Shown here: one piece after another, positions 27,985-37,920 of the stretch
Layout of the letters: every line of letters begins with the position of its first letter
Numbering within the stretch: position 1 is the stretch's first letter
From: Planctomycetota bacterium
Lineage (GTDB): Bacteria; Planctomycetota; UBA8108; UBA1146; JAKEFC01
Assembly: GCA_022616235.1 (NCBI GenBank)
Contig: JAKEFC010000095.1
Coordinates: 1 to 37,920 of the forward strand
Reading direction: 5' to 3'
DNA: 37,920 nucleotides
Notes under the pieces: generated by a model
The model's database searches: none
Seen by the model: the letters and a program-made list of their open reading frames with translations, nothing else
What the model was told of the DNA's origin: nothing
Translations under genes and position numbers: made by a program

Positions 27985-29631
27985 TCACTCGGCGAGTTCG
28001 TAGACGAGATAGGTGCGTTCGCCGTCGGGCTCGAGGTCGACCCGGAGGAACGAGGAACTCCTGTCCAATTCCTGCATGAGGCGCAGCACCCGCTCGTCGC
28101 GCCGCCGCGGCGGGTCGTCTGCGGCGGCCTGATGCTCGGCGCCGCCCGCGTCCGCGACGCTCGCCGCGCTCGCCGCGGACACTTGCAACACGATCAGCCG
28201 GGCGCGGCGGTTCCGCATGTAGGCGACGAGATCCTCGAAAGGCGCGTTCGGAATGAACAGATGCGCGGCCCCGGCGTACCAAGTGACGATCCCCTTGGCG
28301 CTCAGGCAGGGAACGCCCGGCTCGTATCTGCTCGCCAGGCGCGCGCCGAGCGCCTGCTCGGGACTCGCCCTCCACTCGAAGTCCTTCCAATTCTGTACCT
28401 GCAAAGTCTCCGGCATGAGCGTCGCGAGCGAGAGCGCAATGACCGCCCGCTGCGAGATCCCGCGCCGCGCGCACCAATCCCGGATCGCGAGCGCGCCCGC
28501 CGCGCACCAGGGGTAGAAGAGGACGAGGAGCGGCACCCAAAAGCGCTGCGACACGTAGAAGACCGAGAAGCTGAGGCCGTAGAAAGCGGAGACGGCTACC
28601 GGGATCGCGAGCGCGCCCCGCGCCGCGAGTCCGCGCGCGCCGCCGAGCCCCGCCGCGAAGTAGATGGAGAAGAGGACTCCGAGCGCGCCAGGTAGAACGA
28701 TGAAGAAGTCCCAGAGATGCTTCGCCATCGCTTGCAGCATCTCTCTCGGGTGTTCGCGTAGCTCCGAGAGCAGCGTAAACCTCCGATAGGAGGCCGGATT
28801 GCTCAGCTTCTCCTCGTGCTCGGTCATGGTCTTCGCGTCGTTCAGGCGCGAGAACGGATCCGAGCCCTCCGTCTTGTCGTACTCGAGGAGGATTCCGGCC
28901 TTGGGACTCAAGGTCCAGATTCCGAGCTTCGCGTGCACGACCGACATGTTCCACGCGAGCGCGGGCGAGAGCAGGGCGAACCCGAGTACGCCCGCGCCCA
29001 GCACGCGCCGCGCGTACGCCCGCCATTCGCCTCCGGCGCGAAAGAGCCGCGTGCCCTGTGCCACGACTCCCGCGGCGAGAAGGAGCGGCATCCCCAGCGC
29101 CTCCGGCCTGAGTAGATACGCCGCGCCGGTGAGCGCGCCGAAGAGCGCGCCGGTGCGCGCGCGCGGCTCCGAGAGAAGCGCGATGCCTGCCGCGATCGCG
29201 CAGGCGACCGCGAGGGTGTAGAGCGCATCGGCGCGCGCGTCGCCGCCGAAGCGCACGGCGTAGGGACAGAGCGCCGCCATCCACGCCGTGAGCGGCGCCG
29301 CCGCCGGCAGCGTCGGGAACAGCCGGCGCGCGATCGCCGCCGCCGGATACACGACCGCGGCTCCCGCCACTACCGAGATCGCGAGCGCCGCGATCTCCAA
29401 GTCTCCGACCGGCACCGCGAGCAGCGCCACCAGAAACGGGAAGAGAGGCGGTACTGCGATGCTCATCGCCTCGAAATTGGCGAAACCCCCTTCCACCAGG
29501 GCGCGAGCGTTCGGAAGGTAGTACGCCGCCGCATCGTGGGAGAGGGGTTGGAATCCGGCGGCAAGCAAGCGCAGCAAGATGCCGGCGGCGAACGCGCACA
29601 GGAGCGGCAGGCGGTCGGCCTTCGAGTTCAT
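27985..29631 (-). CDS. Glycosyltransferase family 39-like / ArnT-like membrane protein
   Basis: Polytopic; PLSHDAAAYYLPNARALVEGGFANFEAMSIAVPPLFP near the N-terminus; ATG at 29631 overlaps the upstream stop by 4 nt. Confidence 0.75.
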   Translation of the reverse strand: MNSKADRLPLLCAFAAGILLRLLAAGFQPLSHDAAAYYLPNARALVEGGFANFEAMSIAVPPLFPFLVALLAVPVGDLEIAALAISVVAGAAVVYPAAAIARRLFPTLPAAAPLTAWMAALCPYAVRFGGDARADALYTLAVACAIAAGIALLSEPRARTGALFGALTGAAYLLRPEALGMPLLLAAGVVAQGTRLFRAGGEWRAYARRVLGAGVLGFALLSPALAWNMSVVHAKLGIWTLSPKAGILLEYDKTEGSDPFSRLNDAKTMTEHEEKLSNPASYRRFTLLSELREHPREMLQAMAKHLWDFFIVLPGALGVLFSIYFAAGLGGARGLAARGALAIPVAVSAFYGLSFSVFYVSQRFWVPLLVLFYPWCAAGALAIRDWCARRGISQRAVIALSLATLMPETLQVQNWKDFEWRASPEQALGARLASRYEPGVPCLSAKGIVTWYAGAAHLFIPNAPFEDLVAYMRNRRARLIVLQVSAASAASVADAGGAEHQAAADDPPRRRDERVLRLMQELDRSSSFLRVDLEPDGERTYLVYELAE

Positions 29632-30437
29632 TCGCGCGCCGTCGCACCGAGCGGGTACTGATCGTCGCGGCGGTCCGAGAGCACCGGGAAATCGCGGCGA
29701 AGCCGCTCTACTTCCGCGCCCTCGATCGTGCCGTAGTAGATTCCCTCCGCCTCGGCCGCGGCGGCGATCACATCTCCGGCGGGACCGACGAGCAGCGATT
29801 GGCCGGGAAACTCGATGGCGCCGAAGCGGCCTAGACGATTCACGCCGAGCACGTAGGACTGGGATTCGATGGCGCGCGCGACGAGGAGGGCGCGCCAGTG
29901 ATGGATGCGCGCGCGCGGCCACTGCGCTGGCACGAAGATGAGCTGGGCTCCTCCCGCGGCGAGCGGTCGAAAGACCTCCGGAAAGCGAAGGTCGTAACAG
30001 ATCGCGCACGCCGCGCGGATCCCGGCAATTTCGAAGGTCTTCGGGCGGGCGTTTCCCTGGCGCAAGTAGCGGTGCTCATGGAGCGGGCGAAACAGATGGA
30101 GTTTGCGGTAGCGATTTCGCTCGACCCCCGCCTCGTAGGCGACCGCACAGTTCGCGAATCCGCCATCCCACGGCTCGAGCAGCGAGCCGGCGAGGAGGGC
30201 GATCCCGTGGTCCGCGCTGAGCGCGCGGAGCGCCTCGAACTCGCTCTCCAACGCCGCACGGCCGGCGGCACCCACTCGCGTCGCCGCGGCGAGATCGTAG
30301 CCCGAGCACCAAAGCTCCGGGAGCGCGAGGATCGCCGCGCCTTCGGCTGCCGCGACGCGCGCCGCGCTCGCCACGACTTCGCGGTTGTGAGCAGGGCGCC
30401 CTTCCGCGCAATCCATCTGGAGGAAGGCGATGCGCAC
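29628..30437 (-). CDS. Carbon-nitrogen hydrolase (nitrilase superfamily)
   Basis: Glu-Lys-Cys triad contexts LALPELWCSGYDL, YRKLHLF, AICYDLRFPEVFRPLA. Confidence 0.93.
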   Translation of the reverse strand: MRIAFLQMDCAEGRPAHNREVVASAARVAAAEGAAILALPELWCSGYDLAAATRVGAAGRAALESEFEALRALSADHGIALLAGSLLEPWDGGFANCAVAYEAGVERNRYRKLHLFRPLHEHRYLRQGNARPKTFEIAGIRAACAICYDLRFPEVFRPLAAGGAQLIFVPAQWPRARIHHWRALLVARAIESQSYVLGVNRLGRFGAIEFPGQSLLVGPAGDVIAAAAEAEGIYYGTIEGAEVERLRRDFPVLSDRRDDQYPLGATARE

Positions 30438-30441
30438 TCGC

Positions 30442-31116
30442 TCAGCCCTTCGGGAACTGGCTCAGGAAGGCCCCGACCCGCTCGTTCACGACTTCCTCCA
30501 CTTCGCGCAGCTCCACCGCCAGCCGCTCCTTGTCGCGCGCCGGCACCGGGAGCTTGAAGGTCGCGAGGTCTTCGACGAAGAGCGAGCGAGGATCGCGCAG
30601 GTACGCTTCGAGGCGAACCTGGTGGCTTCCGACCTTCGGGTCGCTCGAGGGGAGATTCAGCCGCAGGCCCACGAGATGCACCGCGCGGCCGAAGCTGCCG
30701 AGCTCGACCGCTCCGAGCCGGAAGACGTTCTCGCCGAGAAATTGCGTGGCATGCCGCCCCCCCGGCGATGCGATCACGACTCGTTGCGTGACCGTGCGGA
30801 GGATGAAGAGCGGTATGCCGAGACGCTCGCCTGCGACCGTCACCACCTCATCGATCCGCTGGCGGAACTGATCGAGGGTGACATTTCCCAATTCCTCGTG
30901 GAAGGTGATGCGGTCGCGCTGAAAGGAGACGCGCGACACGGCGCCGCCTTCCGTGGCGGCTTCGAGGCGCGCGCCCTCCTGCTGGCGCAGAAAATTGTCG
31001 TAACCGCAGGAACCCGAAACCTCGCGATAGATGTCGCGGAGCGGCTCCGGCGCGTGCTGGATCGGAATGTGGATGAGTTCCACGATGCGGGCAATCGTGC
31101 GTGCCTCGCCGATCAT
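30442..31116 (-). CDS. Hypothetical protein
   Basis: ORF in a tightly packed minus-strand gene string; GAGAGGT upstream of ATG 31116; no family recognised. Confidence 0.65.
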   Translation of the reverse strand: MIGEARTIARIVELIHIPIQHAPEPLRDIYREVSGSCGYDNFLRQQEGARLEAATEGGAVSRVSFQRDRITFHEELGNVTLDQFRQRIDEVVTVAGERLGIPLFILRTVTQRVVIASPGGRHATQFLGENVFRLGAVELGSFGRAVHLVGLRLNLPSSDPKVGSHQVRLEAYLRDPRSLFVEDLATFKLPVPARDKERLAVELREVEEVVNERVGAFLSQFPKG

Positions 31117-31125
31117 GCACACCTC

Positions 31126-33135
31126 TCAATTTCGCGCGGTGAATCCTTTGAGGTCCAGCTCCGCGCGCTCCTCGCGGACCAGCCAGCCGCCGTCGCGTAG
31201 GCGATCCAACAACGCCGTCCACGCCGCGCCACGCCCCTCGCCATCGATCACGATCGTTCCGTTGCCGCACACTTGATGCGTAAAGCCGGCGCGCGCGAGG
31301 AATTCGCTCAACATGCGCGCCCGCCCCTGCTTCAGGCCGCGGAGCTGCATCGCGGGTGCCGCGATGACCCAATCGTGGTCCTTGCCCCAATCCGCGAGCG
31401 CGACGAGTACCGGCGCCGGCAGCGGGTGCTCCGAGGCGGATTCGAGGATCTCTCGAATCTCCGCCAGAGAAAGTCCCGAGCGGATGCCGTCGCGGATGCT
31501 CTCGCGCGTGACGCGGAAGCGACGGATGCGCTCCGCGGAGACCCTCTCGCCGAAGCGCGACAACTCCAACTCGAGCCGCATTCCCCGCAGCCCTTCGCGG
31601 AAGAGGATGATCTCGAAGTCGGGATTCACGAGTACGCGGCTCGCGCTCGGAGCGCGCTCGATCCCGAACAGCTCCATCCCGAGCGGCGTCAGTCGAAACG
31701 CGATGAGCCTACCCGCCGTCGTCCCCAGCTCGCACACGCCGAGCGGGAGGAATCGATGCACGATCCAATATACGAGGTCGGTGGCGAGGCGATGAAACGG
31801 CGAGTTCAATCGCTCGCGCGCGAAGTCTTCCTCGCGCCGCTGCCGTAGACTCTCGCGCACGGCGCGCTCTTCTAGCTCCAAGAGATAGGTCGAAACGACG
31901 ATGGAAACGAGCGCGTCGAGGGATAGCCACTCCGCGGGGCGCTCGCTCCTCAAGAGCTCGATGAGGATCCGGCGCAGCGTCTCCTGGTGAAAGCTCCAGC
32001 GCGCGCCCTGATTCTCGTCCAGGAATACTTTCAGGATGAGCTGTGCCTGCTTGGTGAGATCCAGTTTGCGCCAATGGCGCAGGCGCTGCGCGTGCACCTG
32101 CATTTGATCCGCGTAGCTCTCGAGGATGCCGAGGCGCAGCGCGAGCTGCACCGCCGCCTCCGTCATGTCGCCCTCGAGGTGCTCTTCGATCCGCGGCAGG
32201 TACAGGCTCGTGCGCAACGATTCGATGACGCGCTTCGACAGGCGCTTGCCGCGCGTGAGGGTGACCGGGCCTCCCTCGATCTTGAGCGCGACGCGCTCCA
32301 GGTCGATGTAAAGGTCCACTCCCGCCTCGATGAGAGTGTCAGGCTCCGCATCGAACACGAGCGCCGCGCGCGCGCGCCTTTGCACCCACTCCTGGAACAC
32401 GACGAGCGCCGGCTCTTCGATCTGAATGCCGAAGTCTTTCAGGGAGATCGCTCCCAGCGTCCCAACGCCGGACTCTTCGATCTCGTCCTTCCATTCCTTG
32501 GGCAGGCGGCCTCGGAACTCGCGTACCAACTCGTCGAACCCCGGCGTCGAGCGATCGCAGACGCCGCGATTCTCCACCGCGAGGAGCGCGAGCGCGCGCA
32601 AGCGCGGTTCGCGCAGCTTCAAGATCTGCGCGTCGAGGTCTTGGCCGTCGAAGTCGATGTCGAAGGAGAGGCGCCGCTGGCTGAGCTGCAGCGCGGGCTC
32701 CACCCGGCGTCGCGCCGAATCGAGCACTCCGCCGAGGCGCTCTCCCAGCTCGCGCGGCACCTGATACACCTCTCGGCGCCCGCCGCCCTGCGCTGGACGT
32801 GCGCGGAGCAGGAAGCCGCGCTCTTGCAGCATGCGCGCCGCGCTCTCCACTTCGAAGGAGAGGATCCCCTCCGCTTCCAGGCGCGATCCCAATTCGCGGC
32901 AGTCGTACGAGAAGCCATCCTCGCAGAGCACGGCGGCAAGCATCGTCCGCTGCGTGCGCGAGAGCCGCGCGAGCTTGTCTTCGAGGTGGTCGCCGCGCAG
33001 GAGGGCGTCGCCCAGGCGGCTCTCGAGCGCTTCGCGCGTCACGCCCGTAGGCTCGCCAGGAAACCAGAATTGGTGAATGGTCTGCAGCTCCGCCTTGCGG
33101 CGGTCCTTCAGAAACTGCTGCACCTCGTTGATCAT
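31126..33135 (-). CDS. XPB-associated protein with helicase-associated winged-helix (Helicase_C_3 / XPB-Ssl2-like) region
   Basis: ATGA overlap with the XPB gene; region RVLVNPDFEIILFREGLRGMRLELELSRFGERVSAERIRRFRVTRESIRDGIRSG typical of the partner encoded beside bacterial XPB. Confidence 0.75.
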   Translation of the reverse strand: MINEVQQFLKDRRKAELQTIHQFWFPGEPTGVTREALESRLGDALLRGDHLEDKLARLSRTQRTMLAAVLCEDGFSYDCRELGSRLEAEGILSFEVESAARMLQERGFLLRARPAQGGGRREVYQVPRELGERLGGVLDSARRRVEPALQLSQRRLSFDIDFDGQDLDAQILKLREPRLRALALLAVENRGVCDRSTPGFDELVREFRGRLPKEWKDEIEESGVGTLGAISLKDFGIQIEEPALVVFQEWVQRRARAALVFDAEPDTLIEAGVDLYIDLERVALKIEGGPVTLTRGKRLSKRVIESLRTSLYLPRIEEHLEGDMTEAAVQLALRLGILESYADQMQVHAQRLRHWRKLDLTKQAQLILKVFLDENQGARWSFHQETLRRILIELLRSERPAEWLSLDALVSIVVSTYLLELEERAVRESLRQRREEDFARERLNSPFHRLATDLVYWIVHRFLPLGVCELGTTAGRLIAFRLTPLGMELFGIERAPSASRVLVNPDFEIILFREGLRGMRLELELSRFGERVSAERIRRFRVTRESIRDGIRSGLSLAEIREILESASEHPLPAPVLVALADWGKDHDWVIAAPAMQLRGLKQGRARMLSEFLARAGFTHQVCGNGTIVIDGEGRGAAWTALLDRLRDGGWLVREERAELDLKGFTARN

Positions 33136-34817
33136 CGGAGGATCTCGGCTTCTGCTTCCTCGACTTCGTATTGATAGCCCTGCTCCATCAGGAAGCGCTG
33201 GCGCTTCGCAGCGAATTCTTGATCCACGGAGTCGCGCGTGATGATCGAATAGAAATGCGCCGAGCGCCCATCGGACTTCGGCCGCAGAATGCGCCCGAGA
33301 CGCTGCGCCTCCTCCTGGCGCGATCCGAACGTGCCCGAGATTTGAATCGCGACGGATGCATCGGGGAGGTCGACGGCGAAGTTCCCCACCTTGGAAACGA
33401 TGAGCACGCCGATCGTTCCCTCGCGGAATCGTGCGTAAAGATCCTCCCGTTCCGCTTGCGGCGTTTGGCCGGTGATCAACGGCGCACCGATCTCGTGGGC
33501 GACGCGGCGGAGCTGCCGGAGATACTGGCCGATGATGAGTATGCGCTCGCCATCGTGGCGCTTGAGCAGCGCTTTCAGGCGCGCGAGCTTGACGGGGTTT
33601 TCCGAGGCGAGCCGGAATCGATAGCGGCGGTCCGCGGCGTCGTAGTCGGAGCGCCGGTCGCGCGCGAGATCCGTCCGCATCTCCACGCAGCGCACCTGAG
33701 CGATGTAGCCGTCCGACTCGAGGTCTCGCCATGGCAAATCGAAGATGCGGGGCCCGATCAGCGTGAAGACTTCGTCCTCGCGGCCGTCCTCGCGCACGAG
33801 GGTCGCCGTGAGGCCGAGGCGGCGCCGGGCCTGGATCTCCGCGGTGAAGCGAAACACCGGCGCGGGGAGTAGGTGTACCTCATCGTAGATGATGAGTCCC
33901 CAGTCATGGTCGGCGAAGAGGTCGAGGTGCGAAAAGTCCGCCGTCTTCGAAGTGCGGTGCGACATGATCTGGTAGGTCGCGATCGTGATCGCTCCGATTT
34001 GCTTCTCTTGGCCGGAGTACTCGGTGACTTGGTCGGCCGGCACGTCGGTCTTGTCGAGAAGCTCTTTCCGCCATTGCCGGAGGGCCGTGATGTTCGGCGT
34101 AAGGATCAGCGCCCGCGTGCGGAGCCGCGCGAGCACGCCGATCCCTACCACCGTCTTGCCCGCACCGCACGGGAGCACCACGACTCCCGAACCGCCGCCG
34201 CCGCCCTCGTCCGCGAAAAACGCGTCGACAGCCTCGCTCTGGTAGGGACGCAAGGCGAAAGCGTCGCCTTCCGAATCCCGTTTGCGAATCGCGAGTTCGA
34301 GACGCGTGCCCTGGGCGAAGCCCGCGCGGTCGACGATGGGGAAACCGGCGCGGATCATGGCGACCTTCAGCGCGCCGCGGTGCGCGGGATCGATCCGATA
34401 CCTGCCATCCGCGAGGCGCTGCCCGAGGAACGCCTCGAGCAGGTGGCGCGACGCCAGCTCGTCGAGGAGCGAATCCCCGCGGCGAAGCGCGCGCAGGATC
34501 AGGTCGCCGCCGCTCGTGCGCGCCAGCTCGACGCGTCCGAAGGCGTCGAGCGCATCTTCGATCTTCTTTACGAGCGCGGTCGGCACGGGGTAGCGCGCGT
34601 TCGCCTCGAGCAGATCCAGCACGCGTTCGCGGGTCCACCCCGCCTGCGCCGCGTTCCAGAGGGAGATCGACGTGACCCGATACTCGTGGAAATACTCGGG
34701 GCTCTTCTCCAGGTGCGCGATGGCCGAGAGCTTCGGGCGGAGGCTCTGGGCCAGCGGGTGATGCACCTCCAAGAGGAGCGTGCCATCGCTTTGCACCACG
34801 AGCGGCCTGTCGCTCAT
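33132..34817 (-). CDS. XPB/Rad25-family DNA helicase (SF2)
   Basis: LRPYQSEAV, LPCGAGKT, DEVH box IIYDEVHLL, LTATLVREDGRED (RED motif), QEEAQRLGRILRP. Confidence 0.93.
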   Translation of the reverse strand: MSDRPLVVQSDGTLLLEVHHPLAQSLRPKLSAIAHLEKSPEYFHEYRVTSISLWNAAQAGWTRERVLDLLEANARYPVPTALVKKIEDALDAFGRVELARTSGGDLILRALRRGDSLLDELASRHLLEAFLGQRLADGRYRIDPAHRGALKVAMIRAGFPIVDRAGFAQGTRLELAIRKRDSEGDAFALRPYQSEAVDAFFADEGGGGGSGVVVLPCGAGKTVVGIGVLARLRTRALILTPNITALRQWRKELLDKTDVPADQVTEYSGQEKQIGAITIATYQIMSHRTSKTADFSHLDLFADHDWGLIIYDEVHLLPAPVFRFTAEIQARRRLGLTATLVREDGREDEVFTLIGPRIFDLPWRDLESDGYIAQVRCVEMRTDLARDRRSDYDAADRRYRFRLASENPVKLARLKALLKRHDGERILIIGQYLRQLRRVAHEIGAPLITGQTPQAEREDLYARFREGTIGVLIVSKVGNFAVDLPDASVAIQISGTFGSRQEEAQRLGRILRPKSDGRSAHFYSIITRDSVDQEFAAKRQRFLMEQGYQYEVEEAEAEILR

Positions 34818-34820
34818 CGC

Positions 34821-37415
34821 TTACTCTCTTCCTTCTTCGCCGTCCGGCGAGTCGGGCTCATCGACCTCCTCGTTCTCCTCCTCGACCTCGAAGTCCGCGC
34901 TGCGGTCCGCCGCTCCTCCTTTCCCCGCATCCTCCGCGTCCGCTTTGGGCTCTCGCTCCGGCTCCGCGCCTCCCGCGGCGTCCCCTCTCTCCTTCACATC
35001 CTCGGGGGAGAGCAGCTCCGCCCCGATCACGCGGTCTCCCTCCTCCACGCGAATGAGCCGCACGCCCTGCGTATTGCGCCCGATGTCGCGAACGTCGTCG
35101 AGCGGGATGCGGACGAGCATGCCGCCGGAGGTCATCAGCATGACCTCATCGCCATCCGCCACGGACAGGGTCGCCACCACGTTGCCGTTTCGCTCCGTGG
35201 TGCGGATGTCGATGAGGCCCTTGCCTCCCCGCCCTTGCGGCCGGTATTCGCTGAACTTCGTGCGCTTGCCGAATCCGTTCTCGCAAACGGTGAGAAGCGA
35301 CCCGCCGTCCCGTACTACGACCATGCCGACGGCGCGATCCCCCTCCTCGAGCGCGATTCCGCGCACGCCGCGGCTCGCGCGTCCCATCGCGCGGGCGCGC
35401 GCCTCGTTGAAGCGAATCGCCATGCCGCGGGCGCTGGCGAGCAGGACATCGTCGTCGCCGCGCGTGAGATTGGCGGCGATCAACTCGTCGTTCTCGTCGA
35501 TCTTGATCGCGATGATGCCGGTGCGCTTCGGCCGCGCGAACGCCTTCAACGCGGTCTTCTTCACCACACCGTTGCGGGTCGCGAAGATCACCATTCGCGA
35601 ATCGAAGTCGCGCACCTGGATGCTCGAGAGGATGCGCTCCTCCTTCGCGAGCGGGAGCAAGTTCACGATCGCCCGCCCCATCGCCGTGCGCCCCATGTCG
35701 GGGATGTCGTAGACCTTTAGCCAATAAACCTTGCCGCGGTCGGAAAAGAGCAAGATGTAGTCGTGGGTGCTCGCGACGTAGAGATTCTTGATGAAGTCCC
35801 CTTCGCGCGCGCTGCCGCCGGTGATCCCCTTGCCACCCCGTCCCTGGCTCCTATACGCCGTGATCGGCGTCCGCTTCATGTATCCCATGTGGCTCAAAGT
35901 CACGACGACTTGCTGGTCCGCGATCAGATCTTCCATCTCGAGGTTTTCGACCACTTCGATGATTTCGCTCTTGCGCTCATCGCCGTATCTTTCCATCAAT
36001 TCGTGGACATCCTCGCGGATGATGTCCATGACCAGCGTTTCTTGCGTAAGAACCGCGCGGTGATACTCGATCTGCTCGATGGTTGCCTTCAGATCCTCGT
36101 CCAGCTTCTGCCGCTCGAGCCCCGTGAGGCGCTGCAATCGCATCTGTAAGATCGCGTCCCCCTGGATCCGCGTCAGCCCGAACTCGGCGATCAGCGCCGC
36201 GCGCGCCTCTTCGGTCGTATGCGAGGCGCGAATCACGGCGATGACGCGGTCGATGTGGTCGAGCGCGATGATGTAGCCGCGCAGGATGTGCGCTTTGCGC
36301 TCCTCTTTTTCGAGGAGAAACCGCGAGCGCCGGCGGATCACGATCATCCGATGGTCGCGATACGCGATCAGGAGGTCCTTGAGCGTGAGAGTGCGCGGCC
36401 GGCCGTTGACGAGCGCGATCTGCTGCACGGAGAAGCTGCTCTGCAACTGCGAGTGCTTGTAGAGCTGGTTGAGGACGACTTGGGCGTTCTCGCCGCGGCG
36501 CAGCTCGATGACGAGACGAATGCCCGTGCGGTCCGACTCGTCGCGCACATCCGCGACGCCCTTGAACCTGCCTTCTTTGACACCTTCCGCGATGTCGGCA
36601 GCGAGGCGCGCTTTGATGACTTGGTAGGGCAACTCGGTGACGACGAGCAGCGTCTTGCCCGTGCGAGCCTCTTCCACCTGCACTCGCGCGCGAAGAACGA
36701 TGATGCCGCGGCCGCTCTTGTAGGCGTCGAGAATTCCTTTGCGCCCGCAGATCAATCCACCGGTCGGGAAGTCGGGCCCCGGCACCTTCGTCATGAGTTC
36801 GAGGAGCGGCGTTTCCGGGTCGTCGAGGATGGCGAGGATCGCGCCGCCGACTTCCCGCACGTTGTGCGGAGCGAAAGAGGTCGCCATCCCGACGGCGATC
36901 CCAGACCCGCCGTTGACGATGAGATTCGGGAACTTCGACGGCAGTACGGTGGGCTCTTGCCTCGTCTCGTCGTAGTTCGAGACGAAGTCGACCGTGTCCT
37001 TGTCGAGGTCATCGAGCATGTCGACGGTCGGAGCCGCCATGCGCGCCTCGGTGTAGCGCATGGCGGCCGGGGGGTCGCCATCGATGGACCCGAAATTCCC
37101 CTGGCCGTCGACGAGCAGGTAGCGCGTGTTGAAGGGCTGCGCCATCCGCACGAGCGTCGGGTAGATCACCGACTCGCCGTGCGGGTGGTAGTTCCCCGAC
37201 GTGTCCCCGGCGATCTTCGCGCACTTGCGGTGCTTGGAGCGCGGGCCGAGGTTCAGGTCGTTCATTGCGACGAGGATGCGCCGCTGCGACGGCTTCAGTC
37301 CATCGCGCACATCAGGCAGCGCGCGCTGGATAATCACGCTCATCGCATAGGTTAGGTAGGAGCCCCGCATCTCTTCTTCGATGCTGAGCGACTGGATTCT
37401 AGGTTCTTGCTCCAT
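34821..37415 (-). CDS. gyrA: DNA gyrase subunit A
   Basis: LPDVRDGLKPSQRRIL, GNYHPHGESVIYPTLVRMAQPF, RYLLVDGQGNFGSIDGDPPAAMRYTEARM, beta-pinwheel QGRGGKG repeats, acidic C-terminal tail; ATG 37415. Confidence 0.97.
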   Translation of the reverse strand: MEQEPRIQSLSIEEEMRGSYLTYAMSVIIQRALPDVRDGLKPSQRRILVAMNDLNLGPRSKHRKCAKIAGDTSGNYHPHGESVIYPTLVRMAQPFNTRYLLVDGQGNFGSIDGDPPAAMRYTEARMAAPTVDMLDDLDKDTVDFVSNYDETRQEPTVLPSKFPNLIVNGGSGIAVGMATSFAPHNVREVGGAILAILDDPETPLLELMTKVPGPDFPTGGLICGRKGILDAYKSGRGIIVLRARVQVEEARTGKTLLVVTELPYQVIKARLAADIAEGVKEGRFKGVADVRDESDRTGIRLVIELRRGENAQVVLNQLYKHSQLQSSFSVQQIALVNGRPRTLTLKDLLIAYRDHRMIVIRRRSRFLLEKEERKAHILRGYIIALDHIDRVIAVIRASHTTEEARAALIAEFGLTRIQGDAILQMRLQRLTGLERQKLDEDLKATIEQIEYHRAVLTQETLVMDIIREDVHELMERYGDERKSEIIEVVENLEMEDLIADQQVVVTLSHMGYMKRTPITAYRSQGRGGKGITGGSAREGDFIKNLYVASTHDYILLFSDRGKVYWLKVYDIPDMGRTAMGRAIVNLLPLAKEERILSSIQVRDFDSRMVIFATRNGVVKKTALKAFARPKRTGIIAIKIDENDELIAANLTRGDDDVLLASARGMAIRFNEARARAMGRASRGVRGIALEEGDRAVGMVVVRDGGSLLTVCENGFGKRTKFSEYRPQGRGGKGLIDIRTTERNGNVVATLSVADGDEVMLMTSGGMLVRIPLDDVRDIGRNTQGVRLIRVEEGDRVIGAELLSPEDVKERGDAAGGAEPEREPKADAEDAGKGGAADRSADFEVEEENEEVDEPDSPDGEEGRE

Positions 37416-37537
37416 CCGACGATTCCCCAACTCCTCGATGATTCCCAAGTTTCAAAGTATCCAAACTCGCGCCGATTTAGCCAGCGCACTTCGGGTTTGC
37501 AGAAGCGCGCCGCGCACTTTCCGCTAACCCTCGTGCG

Positions 37538-37920
37538 TTATTGTGGAAAACCTCCCCCGCGCGCGGAAACGGCACGCACGATGCGTCCCAACAAGTCGTT
37601 GCACGGCGTTGCGACGCCGCGCGCTCCGCCCGCCGCGCTAACGGCGAGGCAGAGCGAGTCGATCTCCGTGCGCCGATTCGCCCTCAGGTCTTCCAGCATC
37701 GAGCACCGATTCGCGGCCGATTCATCGCATACGCACCGCAGTTGTCCCGCCCAATGATCCTCGCCTGGATCTAGCGCGATGCCGGCAGCCCGCGCGACGC
37801 GCGCGACCTCGACTGCCGTAGTCACCGCGAAGGAGAAAACCGGCGTCCGCGGCAGGACGCCGTTCTCGATTCCGGCGAGCGCGGCGAGGGGATTGATTCC
37901 GCAGTTCACGGCGACTTATC
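37538..37920 (-). CDS. panE: 2-dehydropantoate 2-reductase (ketopantoate reductase) C-terminal part, truncated by window edge; possible frameshift
   Basis: VNCGINPLAALAGIENGVL and ANRCSMLEDLRANRRTEIDSLCLAV...GVATPCNDLLGRIVRAV; in-frame TAA just upstream near the window end. Confidence 0.75.

Noticed and set aside
33873-35720. 615-aa + ORF opposite xpb/gyrA
   Set aside because: Antisense to highly conserved genes; composition typical of shadow ORFs
37170-37210. GyrA quinolone-region residues (HPHGESVIYPTL; Pro where E. coli has D87)
   Set aside because: I recall this pattern as normal in several phyla; Ser83 equivalent is retained, so no resistance claim
1-37920. tRNA, rRNA, CRISPR array, transposase or prophage genes
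   Set aside because: None recognised by reading; no direct-repeat spacer pattern or hallmark protein motif

Overview
High-GC bacterial chromosomal segment. The two secreted proteins ending in a dockerin-like tail suggest a planctomycete-type lineage (inference only). The most interesting region is about 3.5-12.9 kb. A complete stressosome module (RsbR-RsbS-RsbT-RsbX) is translationally coupled to a sigma54 enhancer-binding protein (GAFTGA present, degenerate receiver) and a TPR protein. It is followed by an I-site-bearing GGDEF diguanylate cyclase, a membrane-anchored TPR protein and a polyprenyl-phosphate sugar transferase. A correctly spaced -24/-12 sigma54 promoter (TGGCA-N6-TTGC, 3692-3706) lies upstream of rsbR, so I propose a stressosome -> sigma54 -> c-di-GMP/exopolysaccharide pathway in place of the usual RsbU/sigmaB output. 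Other content: a lipoprotein-like alpha/beta hydrolase; a triple CarboxypepD_reg-like secreted protein; a large secreted orphan; a GNAT-PLP aminotransferase fusion; a lipoate ligase-family protein; DinB and DUF1579-like proteins; a six-P-domain protein and a 14-blade FG-GAP protein sharing a C-terminal tail; and a minus-strand gyrA / XPB helicase / XPB-associated protein / hypothetical / nitrilase / glycosyltransferase gene string. A probably frameshifted panE sits at the right edge, and a 57-bp tandem repeat with poly-C at the left edge. No tRNA, rRNA, CRISPR or transposase was recognised.
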